Assembly: GCA_028753945.1 (NCBI GenBank) | Contig: JAPNXP010000003.1 | Span: forward strand, 4,774,001-4,838,000 | Origin: Hexactinellida sp. DTS-2022 | Lineage: Eukaryota > Porifera > Hexactinellida | Direction of reading: 5' to 3' | DNA: 64,000 bases | Shown: one piece after another, positions 43,506 to 52,379 of the stretch | Layout: each line of letters opens with the position of its first letter | Numbering within the stretch: position 1 is the stretch's first letter | Translations under genes and position numbers: made by a program | Notes under the pieces: model-generated | Databases searched by the model: none | What the model was told of the DNA's origin: nothing | Seen by the model: the letters and a program-made list of their open reading frames with translations, nothing else

Positions 43506-43751
43506 TCATATTTTAAATTTCTTCTTTTCAAAACGTTTTTCGACATTTCCATTTTCACCTTTTACAACTACTCCTTTAAATATCTCAACATCTATTCCCC
43601 CATTTTTATCATTCTGTATTTTGACACGTTTCTCTTCAAACCCGCCTGGAAACTTATTTATTACAATTCTTTCATCAATGGTAGCAGTTGCAAGTGCCTG
43701 TTTACCTATGGGAACAATCTGCCTTTCATCTGATTTCTTTGTACCAGCCAT
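43506..43751 (-). CDS. Small 81-residue ORF in cyclin intron 3 (hypothetical)
   Basis: MAGTKKSDERQIVPIGKQAL is followed by a Lys-rich, soluble-looking sequence ending VEKRFEKKKFKI. No family was recognised. The frame has balanced charge (many K, E, D) and little of the F/I/Y/N bias of random A+T-rich frames nearby, so it may be real. It has no signal peptide or TM segment and is on the same strand as the cyclin. Confidence 0.4.
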   Translation of the reverse strand: MAGTKKSDERQIVPIGKQALATATIDERIVINKFPGGFEEKRVKIQNDKNGGIDVEIFKGVVVKGENGNVEKRFEKKKFKI

Positions 43752-46334
43752 TTTCGAATTGAGTAATAATAAATTTAAGATTTTTAAGGCTCTAATATAC
43801 TACTTAGCAGTTAGGATATGATGTAATCTCCAAACCATACTTCATAACAATTATTCAACTAGTTGTCATTCAAATCAAATATATAAACTTGTCGCCGACA
43901 AAATAAAATTGTTATTCCGATCATGATTATTATACAATCCTAAATATTTCAAAATATTTCAAACCATTTCCATCTATATTCTATAACTGTAATTTAGTCG
44001 CTTCTCTGTTTAACTCAGCTATTTACTGCCTCTATTTCGTAATTGTCCTATTTTGATATGCTTCTACCCAGAACTAACGTACTAGGGTGTATTCATTAAA
44101 CTTAAACTAAAAAATAGACCGAGTGAAAATGAATCTATAAAGTTAAGAAAATCTTTAAGGGTTTAGTGAATAACTCCTGGAAATACCTCTAATAAGTTCT
44201 CAAATGTCTTATTTTTAATATTTACTATTGAATTTCTTGAAATATTTAAAAAAGGGATTGCATTTTTCCTGCATTCGAATAGTAAACAAATAAAAAGATC
44301 GTCAAAACCAGAGATAAATGGTGAATATTGTATCATGGTCTTAATTCCCTATTAATCATCTCACATTTCAATGACTCTTATCCACCTGGATAGACATGTC
44401 CTTATTGATATTACAGTATGTTGCTATGAATTATTATATCTAAATAGTATATTCAATATAAATATATGAGAAGACCTCATCTATTACAATAAGATGAGAG
44501 ATGAACTAATCTCCTACATAATGTGTTGTTATTCATACATTTAACTTAAGAGATGATGTAGTATACTACATACAAGTTGTGGCAGCAGAAATGATACAAT
44601 TTAAGTCATAAACCCATCGGCAAATTAAATAAATCCAAGTTTAGTTTTCATCTTTTAAAAAAAGTAAAACACCATATCATACATGGATAATGGATTGGAA
44701 TCCGTTCGGGAGGATTGGAATCAGAATCCTAATCCACTCCATTATCTATAGACCATATGTTTAATAAACCTTTCCAAATCTATAAAATATGGATTTTGGA
44801 AGAATTTCCAAATCTAATCTATCTTCTGTATACAATAAATTATCACGAATTTAGTGACATAAAAAAGATTTAGGAAGTAGGTAAATAAATCAGATTTAAT
44901 AAATAAAAGATATTCATAAATATAGAAATTTCCTACATTGTAATCCCGGGGTTTATCAGATAGATTTCAGACAGTGTGGGTCATGAGTCATGGCTCTGTG
45001 ACCCATGACCCATGACCAGGGTATTATACAGTAGTAAAATTGATCAATCCTAAGTCCTAACTAAGGTCACTAGAGTATGAATTTTGAAGGTTCGTTTTGT
45101 ATTACTCTATGGGGACATTCGGTAGTTTTCGCGCTCCTAAACGCAAACATATCCCAATTTATACGCCTCTAGGCGTATGGCGCGTTCCTGGATAAAACCC
45201 TGCCCATGACCCATTTGAAATTTCGATTTTGTCCAGTTATAGTACGAATCAGTTATCATCATCGTCGTGATCAGCGCATAGGAATACTAGATTAATGCAA
45301 GGAATGTAATAATGGCTTTTACCCAGAAACAGTACAGGCTATTTCTTTGGTATTAGATCACTACCAAATTTAATTTTGATTGACTAGCATCATGCATATA
45401 TTGCATGTTGTATTGTGTTGCAAAATGTTAGATATTAAAAAATAGATGTTTAAAAAGGTAAATGGGTAACACGATGGGTCATGGGTCACCAATGTTGACC
45501 CATGGTTCACTCTGATTTCAGATACTTTATGAACAAGCAGATCAACATTAAAAGTATCCTTTATTCCTTACAACAAATACATACATACAAACTATTTCCA
45601 TACTATGGATAATAGTTTATAGAATTGATTGAGACTTGCAAGAATTTCCTACAATCACAGAGGGTCCCTTTCCATCAGATTTTAATGAAGTGGCGTATCC
45701 AATTGTCTCTGATAGATCATAACATTCTGTAGTTTCCCAGTCAACAGGGAATAACTCATTTCCTGTGACAATATAAGCCGTTCGACGTAAGGGTCATAAA
45801 TGATACACATAGTACGTAAATAATTCATTTATATTGCAATAAAGAAATAAGATTATTTAATATCCTAATTGTTTAAGTACAAATATAATATTCCACAGTT
45901 ATAATTAATAATGATTAATTTTATCACCTGCTATATTTAGTTATGATGTGGTATCAAACTATCAATAGGCAAGTAAACATATCCAAATAAATAACTAACA
46001 TATCTTCTGGATAACTCCAGTTAATAAAACGAAAAGTAAGAGATCTGAATAAAGATTTGTCATAAGTAAAGGCTATGTAAAAACTTTAGGAATGATAGAT
46101 CAATTCGTTATTAGCCTAATTTCGTTGTATGCTTTTCGTTATAAGCGGAATTTTTATATTGTGATTAGTAGAGGTATATAAAATATGGACTATTGGACAA
46201 CCTAGGAAGTTTACCGTACAAACGTGATTTGATTATAATACTCCTTCCAAATATCCATAGGTAATCGATAATTACAGATTAAGTATAAGCAACTAGTTAA
46301 CAGATTTAACAATACATAAGTAAACACGTTAATA
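43752..46334. other. Intron sequence with a GGGTCATG repeat
   Basis: Positions 44971-45510 are bounded by CAGTGTGGGTCATGAGTCAT and an inverted right end near CAGAGTGAACCATGGGTCA, with several TGACCCATGACCC copies just inside. This is probably a hAT-like element with another repeat nested at 45065-45200. Elsewhere there is A+T-rich sequence and no gene. Confidence 0.45.
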
Positions 46335-46991
46335 CTATGGATACACTTTATATGATATATTGCCTGTGTTCGGACAGTTAGAAAGCTTGCATTGAATTGG
46401 AAGCAAATCTATGTCCAGACACATTTCAACTCCGCTAACACTTTTACCAGTGCACCTCAATGCAACACTATCTCCTAACGTAGCACTGAATGCACTCATG
46501 AACCTCTCTAGGCTGTACTCGCTACCCGGCTTGATCCCGGATTTCTCTAGGATAGCAGACACATTGTACTGCGTGTAGAGACTTATAACTCTAGAGAAGT
46601 AAGCCCTTTGGTCTGGTACGTTACGCGTGTCGCCTGACACAGCACATCTACCGTGTTTATCCCACTCATGCTTCCAGAGCTCAGAATTAACACTGCCCTT
46701 AATATACGTAAACCAGTACGCATTCATCCTCCCCTCCAGGCCTGTAAGTATACTGGAGTTAAACTCCTCACCGCTGCAATAGAACGGGTACTTAGCGCCA
46801 TCTCCACTGCTGGGCCACAGTCCGTGCACTGTCCACACGGGAGAGACACGGGGGAACTTACAGCGGGCACCCAGGTCTCGGCAGGACTGTGGAGCCCAGA
46901 ACTGAGCGAAAACAAATCTATCAAAAGTATAGTGTTTAGTCTGTACAAGCGATAGGAAACAGAATAGGAAGAGATACGAAGTGAATTTCAT
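46335..46991 (-). CDS. RNASET2: Secreted/lysosomal RNase T2
   Basis: RNase T2 enzymes cut RNA in acidic compartments or outside the cell. The 218-residue single-exon frame starts with a signal peptide (MKFTSYLFLFCFLSLVQTKH). It holds both active-site segments: CAS I WTVHGLWPS (catalytic His) and CAS II KHEWDKHGRCA (Glu and two His). It also has the early FAQFWAPQSC motif (family QxWPxxxC) and paired cysteines through ELWKHEWDKHGRC, CTGKSV and CLDIDLLPIQC. Length fits the family (~220-260). It is complete inside cyclin intron 3 on the same strand. A TATAATATAA near 47030-47020 could be its own promoter. Confidence 0.95.
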   Translation of the reverse strand: MKFTSYLFLFCFLSLVQTKHYTFDRFVFAQFWAPQSCRDLGARCKFPRVSPVWTVHGLWPSSGDGAKYPFYCSGEEFNSSILTGLEGRMNAYWFTYIKGSVNSELWKHEWDKHGRCAVSGDTRNVPDQRAYFSRVISLYTQYNVSAILEKSGIKPGSEYSLERFMSAFSATLGDSVALRCTGKSVSGVEMCLDIDLLPIQCKLSNCPNTGNISYKVYP

Positions 46992-47247
46992 AGTTTGTAG
47001 CTCCTAGACTATGCACTGTTATATTATAGCGTGTTCTCTGCATATTCATTAAGAAAGAGATTTACAGAAGTTGGGAATCGCTGCTCTGTACGAATTTAAT
47101 AGTACACTCAATGGAACTCAATTAAATACATAAATACAGAAGGGAATGCGATAATGACAATGTATGTATGTTAGGAATATTTACTCCGGTTAATATTGTT
47201 TGTTGAAATAACATCAGAATAATAATTCTATAAAAACATTCTATATA

Positions 47248-47403
47248 CAGTAGAACCTCGTTAATACGTATACCAAGGAACCGTTAAAACGTGTACTCAT
47301 CCGTAATTCGTATAAACCGGTGTTATTTGTACTAAAGATGCTTTGAAGAGAACTGAAATAGTTTACGTATTAACCGAAAATTCGCATTCGTATTAACACT
47401 GTA
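47248..47403. mobile_element. TACAGT-ended element, CGTTAATACG subfamily
   Basis: It begins TACAGTAGAACCTCGTTAAT and ends CGTATTAACACTGTA, with GTATTAAC and CGTATAAACCGG inside. It resembles 1631-1809. It lies in cyclin intron 3, 5' of RNase T2. Confidence 0.6.
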
Positions 47404-47904
47404 CGTAGAATGTTTCACTAGATTCTAGAGCCTCATCAGCCACACGCTTACAAAAGTGATCCGGTCAACCGGTACCTTCGAAAATGCCGGATCTGTGGTG
47501 ATACGCTATATTTAGAGTACTGGAATACGACAACATTATTTTAAGTAGAAACACGATAAGTGTCTGTTCTGCCAAAGCCGGAATAGCCCTATGCTTATGC
47601 TACCGTTAATATGCATGCAGTAGTTAATCACAAACTGTGATCATAAAATGTATTCAAATTATATTTACTTTTATATTTTTGTTCGGGTACGTTCCTCAAT
47701 CTCCCCGTATAAATATACCACTGGTAAATGAAATCGGGATCGCGATGTTGTACAAGATTTCTACTGTTCCAAAATCAATAGTAATGGAGTAGTAGTCATA
47801 TTTAAAATGGTAGCTTTTTTATTACAATGAAAAATGTATTTTTATCTATTATTTAATTCAATATAAAGAATGCAGAGTACAAGATTCATTAGCAGGGATG
47901 GAAA

Positions 47905-48256
47905 CAGCCAAGCTGTTAACAGCAAATGAAAATCGAAGCTGTTAACAGCTAGATGCTGATCAATGCAAATAATTGAAATATTATTATATAATCATTTAGT
48001 TTCATTTTCACTGTTATGTAAATACGATATGCAATTCGAATCTAAACATTTTTGAGTATAACTTTCTTTGCTTGTCCCTTTTCCTTGATTTTTACTGATA
48101 CAATTAATGAATTTGAATAGCTAGAATGGGCTGTTAACAGCTCACATTGGCTGTTAACAGCTTAAAGGCGACTTAAATGCAGTTAAGGTTGAATGCCAAT
48201 TGGGGACGAATACTTAGCTGTTAACAGCAAACAGCCAAAATGGCTGTTAACAGCAG
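47905..48256. repeat. Cluster of six GCTGTTAACAGC palindromes
   Basis: Perfect 12-bp palindromes occur near 47912, 47938, 48130, 48150, 48217 and 48243, in two groups. Short AAACAGCC or ATGGCTG extensions surround some. The left edge, CAGGGATGGAAACAGCC, looks like a hAT-type end, but I could not find a matching right end. Confidence 0.65.
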
Positions 48257-48554
48257 ATTCACCACACCTGTTCATTAGTCATCTAGAAAATTTAGCTTTA
48301 TATTACTATGATATAACTTTATCATCCAATTATTTCTTTAAAACACAATTATTATATTTGTCAATATCGGTACATAATCATTTTATCAAAAGCCTGCGTA
48401 TGCTTCCTAACTAATACTATCAGACACTAGATTCTATAATAGTATAACCAGAATGTTGTGTTTATAGAATAGCTCCAAATGGTGTAACAGATAAGAATTT
48501 CAGTTACAAAATTGTATTGTCAGTTTGACAATGTGAAATTATTCTATTAATTAA

Positions 48555-48724
48555 TACAGTGAAATTGTTTTATTAGCAACTCCCCTATTAGCAACTATTA
48601 GCAACTTATTTTAAGTTCCCAAGCGAGCTTTTAATGTTATTTCTGTTCCTCTAATAGCAACTTCGCCTATTAGCAACCAAATTTTATGCAAAATGCGAGT
48701 TGCTAATAAAGCGATTCCACTGTA
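48555..48724. mobile_element. TACAGT-ended element, CTATTAGCAAC subfamily
   Basis: 170 bp. The left end TACAGTGAAATTGTTTTATT and the inverted right end TACAGTGGAATCGCTTTATT match well. TATTAGCAAC is repeated five or more times inside. No coding. Confidence 0.75.
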
Positions 48725-48833
48725 CGTATAATAAAACATTTGTTAATCATGGAGATGTTAGAACTGTATGTTACTTAGTACAATCCTGACAACATGTAGT
48801 ACGCATAGGAATGTATCTAGTATCTACTCTAAC

Positions 48834-49008
48834 CTTGAACTCCTCGTGTATGATGTGTATGGTGGATAGCATGGCTGTCTCAGCCAGCTCCTCGGGGCTG
48901 TACGGCTTGTCGTTAAGGACTCCGCTCGCTATGCAGAGACAGGTCGCAGCTGGAACCTTAAAGGAGTACAGCTCCTCTCGCTGGTCAGCGAATAGTATGC
49001 TCAGATAT
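48834..49008 (-). CDS. Divergent cyclin, exon 3
   Basis: Completes the first cyclin box: R-YLSILFADQREELYSFKV, then PAATCLCIASGVLNDKPYSP and ELAETAMLSTIHIIHEEFK. The YDRYLS motif is split across the exon 2/3 border. The acceptor TTAG ends at 49009 and the donor GTTAGA begins at 48833. Exon 2 plus exon 3 length (396 nt) keeps frame. Confidence 0.88.
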
Positions 49009-49092
49009 CTAACGTATAATATCAGAATAAACATAGAATTATAAAGGATAAATTATATATTCTGTAAATGTCTCTCTAATCAACCAGTGTTC

Positions 49093-49254
49093 TACAGTGG
49101 AGTTCGCGTAATAGCAAGTAGCATTTTGCACGAAATTGTTTGCTAATAGGCGATATTGCTAATAGAGGAACAGCAACATTAAATGCTCGCTCGACGCTCG
49201 GAGAGAAAATAACTTGTAAAAAGAGAAATATTCCTATTAGGCGCCACCACTGTA
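49093..49254. mobile_element. TACAGT-ended element, TTGCTAATAG subfamily
   Basis: 162 bp. The left end is TACAGTGGAGTTCGCGTAAT and the right end inverts to TACAGTGGTGGCGCCTAATA. Inside are TTGCTAATAGAGGAAC and TTAAATGCTCGC, shared with 1810-1950. Confidence 0.7.
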
Positions 49255-49400
49255 TTTATTTCAATACATCTATATTATTAAATCTCGATTGTTGTTTGTG
49301 TGTGTGTGCTTGTTTGTCCAGATTGTATTAAAGTGATGGGGGAATAGAACCGCAATTAATTTTGGGATATAAACTAACTTTCAAATGTTATAATGGATAA

Positions 49401-50545
49401 ACAAATGTTATAATAGGTAAACAAGTATGCTGATTTCGAATTTCGCGTTTATAAATTTATACACGTAATATGAATATTTGTTGTTGTTGTTTACACAAAA
49501 TAGGTAAACAAATTAATGGAAATTCAAAATCAACCTAGAAGTTAGCTTTCAACGAGTATTAAGGATAAACAGGTATGCTAAACACGAATTTCGGGTTTAA
49601 AAATGTATAATATTAATATTTGTTGTTGTTTACACAAAATAGGTAAACAAATTAATGAAAATTCAAAATCAACCTAGATGTTAGCTTTCAACGGGTATTA
49701 TAGGTAAACAGGTATGCTAAACACGAATTTCGGGTTTAAAAATGTATAATATTAATATTTGTTGTTGTTTACACAAAATAGGTAAACAAATTAATGAAAA
49801 TTCAAAATCAACCTAGATGTTAGCTTTCAACGGGTATTATAGGTATACAGGTATGCAAAACACGAATTTCGGGTTTAAAAATTTCTAATATGAATATTTG
49901 TTGTTGTTTACACAAAATAGGTAAACAAATTAATGAAAATTCAAAATCGACCTAGAAGTTAGCTTCCAACGGGTATTATAGGTAAACAAGTATGCTGATT
50001 TCGAATTTCGCGTTTATAAATTTATACACGTAATATGAATATTTGTTGTTGTTGTTTACACAAAATAGGTAAACAAATTAATGGAAATTCAAAATCAACC
50101 TAGAAGTTAGCTTTCAACGAGTATTAAGGATAAACAGGTATGCTAAACACGAATTTCGGGTTTAAAAATGTATAATATTAATATTTGTTGTTGTTTACAC
50201 AAAATAGGTAAACAAATTAATGAAAATTCAAAATCAACCTAGATGTTAGCTTTCAACGGGTATTATAGGTAAACAGGTATGCTAAACACGAATTTCGGGT
50301 TTAAAAATGTATAATATTAATATTTGTTGTTGTTTACACAAAATAGGTAAACAAATTAATGAAAATTCAAAATCAACCTAGATGTTAGCTTTCAACGGGT
50401 ATTATAGGTATACAGGTATGCAAAACACGAATTTCGGGTTTAAAAATTTCTAATATGAATATTTGTTGTTGTTTACACAAAATAGGTAAACAAATTAATG
50501 AAAATTCAAAATCGACCTAGAAGTTAGCTTCTGACGGGTATTATT
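49401..50545. repeat. Higher-order tandem repeat: 139-bp monomers in a duplicated 565-bp block
   Basis: The anchor TTACACAAAATAGG recurs at 49491, 49630, 49769, 49908, 50056, 50195, 50334 and 50473. Steps are 139, 139, 139, 148, 139, 139, 139. The four-monomer pattern repeats as a block of exactly 565 bp, with monomer-specific variants kept in order (CTGATTTCGAATTTCGCG; ATTAAGGATAAACAGG; GGTATACAGGTATGCAAAAC). It lies in cyclin intron 2. Isolated diverged monomers occur at 32330-32540. Confidence 0.95.
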
Positions 50546-50626
50546 GGTAAACAAGTTAAAACTATGGAAAATGGTTGTATATAACGTCCCTTCTACCATT
50601 TTCCATGGCAGAAAGGGTGAGGAGTA

Positions 50627-50700
50627 AGGCCGCACAGCGGCCGTTAACTTGAGGTGCATAGCACCGATCCGTCGCAATGCGACCGAGAACGAAGGGCTCG
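50627..50700. other. Cluster of four perfect small hairpins at the end of the tandem repeat
   Basis: In order: GGCCGCACAGCGGCC, GGTGCATAGCACC (50653-50665), GTCGCAATGCGAC (50671-50683) and CGAGAACGAAGGGCTCG (50684-50700). The copy at 32828-32887 keeps the order and pairing but with different bases (GGCG..CGCC for the second; GTTGCAAAGCGAC for the third). Preserved pairing suggests a folded RNA or a transposon terminal structure. It does not fit a tRNA. Confidence 0.6.
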
Positions 50701-50862
50701 TTTGTTAGTAAATACTGTTTTTAAAAATATCGGTTAGTGAGTATAAATCACAATTCCCCAAGACATCAATTACTTCGGTTTACACTCGAGTCGTTATTGC
50801 AAATAAGTACAAGAGGGGGGTGAAGAGGCATATAGCTACAAGACGGATAAGGGATGGATTAC

Positions 50863-51083
50863 CTGTCGTAGAGAGCTACAGCTAATTGGAACACGTCATA
50901 GAAGCAGCTGGCCCTCTCCTCCGACTGCATCAGGTGCTGAGCTGTGTCGAACATCCAACCCACATTGTCCAGTCTATACCCACCCAGTTTTGAGTTGGAG
51001 CGAACCCTACGAATGAAGTTAGCTCCCTCGGGCGTGGAGCACAGGCTGCTCTCACTGCTCAGGAGAATCTGAATCGCTTCTGA
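50863..51083 (-). CDS. Divergent cyclin, exon 2
   Basis: Reads SEAIQILLSSES ... GANFIRRVRSNSKLG, then the start of the cyclin box LDNVGWMFDTAQHLMQS and CFYDVFQLAVALYD, finishing in the split Arg of YDRYLS. The acceptor TAG ends at 51084 and the donor GTAATC begins at 50862. Confidence 0.88.
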
Positions 51084-51478
51084 CTACGTACATTGATTGC
51101 GAGTTAATTATTATAATTAATTTACTGCTAAGTTATAATTTAGTCCACTGCAATAGTGCATGCTCACATAGGCAAATAATGTGATAATTATATAATATGA
51201 ACCAGTCTCTATTATTACTTAATAATCACAGGATAATGTGCAATGCTATGGTAAGCTGGAAATGCAACAATAAAATATATAATTTGATTTGTGTGCATAC
51301 AAATAAAATAATATATTTTCATCGTAATAGAAATTAATTTTATATCTAGAATTAGAAACATAATTAGTATTTGTGCAGTTGTGCTTTACAAGCACTTAGC
51401 AGACACGTTCTTAGATAACTGATTTATTTGTAAATATGATATCACTAAAATAATATATGTATCTTTAATATGACATAC

Positions 51479-51790
51479 TTTATAGCTGATAAACTTGTTT
51501 CCAGCCTTGACAGGGGGAACAGCCGGAGCGGGACACATGTCTTCATCTAGAGAAACAGACATACAGGTCGTGTCCTTAGATTCGAGATTCCCATCCACTC
51601 GTGTATCAACAGCTCTGGAATCAACAAAGGAGGTCCCATACTGTGTCGGTATATAGATATCTTCTTGAAACGGATTGTCGATGCTCCACACCAGCGAGTC
51701 TATGGAGTTCTGTGTGCTGTTGGTGTGAGAGGACTCGCTCCAGCTGACGTCATCGCAGTAGGAGGGAGTAGGCCGATGCGAACCTGACAT
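51479..51790 (-). CDS. Divergent cyclin, exon 1
   Basis: The N-terminal 104 residues start MSGSHRPTPSYCDDVSWSES and are acidic and probably disordered, ending NKFISYK at the donor GTATGT (51478). The Met at 51790 is chosen because the next Met upstream lies inside a dispersed repeat (51800-51965). Exons 51479-51790, 50863-51083, 48834-49008, 42851-43078 and 42074-42232 join to about 364 residues with two cyclin folds. Cyclins bind and activate CDKs. Exon 4 and the C-terminus look most like D-type cyclins, but there is no LxCxE Rb-binding motif in the N-terminus, so an atypical cyclin is also possible. Confidence 0.8.
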
Positions 51791-51799
51791 TATCAGTGC

Positions 51800-51965
51800 T
51801 ACAGTTAGGGCCTTCAAACGTTACGTAACGCGAACCCCGAAAATAGACTGCCTACCAAGTTGTACCAACCCACGAGTTTATAATTTTATAGTACAAGCTT
51901 GGTCTATCACACAATGGCAACCCCTCCCCTTGGAAGCGTTATATAAGTATTAACGGCCCTTAAGT
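51800..51965. mobile_element. Inverted-repeat element with AGGGCC ends
   Basis: The left end is TAGGGCCTTCAAACGTTACG and the right end AGTATTAACGGCCCTTA. GGAAGCGTTATATAAG near the right mirrors the TTACGTAACGC near the left. Related text occurs at 10310-10425 and 19021-19100. No clean target duplication. Confidence 0.5.
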
Positions 51966-52379
51966 AACTGTGCTCTGATTGTGAAACTTAATGTATTATT
52001 ATTCTATCCAACCCCATATACAAGCATAAACTTGAGAATCAACTGATTTTTTAGTGTTTAGAATATTATTCCCTAAAATAGGTAATAAAGTGTGCAGATT
52101 CATATTTAATGTGTTGAGAATTAAATCAAAGTAAGAAAATATTATACGTATAATAAAAATAACTTTCTCATCAAATAAAATAGAATTTAATAAATCAGCT
52201 GATGACTCTCTCCTGGATTGATACACAAGTATGTGACACCTGTACGTACGTAAGTACGCACGCATTATTGTAATTAAATGATCGTATTGGAAAATATTCT
52301 GTTATCTAAGGTTTGCTTCAACTAGTAGATCCAAATGAGACAAATTCAGAGCACTAACGCCGCGAAGAGATACATAGGA
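51966..52379. other. Spacer between the LRP5/6-like and cyclin genes
   Basis: A+T-rich, with no gene supported. It should contain the 3' UTR of the LRP-like gene and the promoter of the cyclin. Confidence 0.4.

Noticed and set aside
49401-50545. CRISPR array
   Set aside because: The repeats are contiguous 139-bp tandem monomers with no unique spacers, in an animal intron.
50627-50700. tRNA or rRNA fragment
   Set aside because: The hairpins do not form a cloverleaf, there is no T-loop GGTTCGAATCC-type sequence, and the loops do not match rRNA that I recognise.
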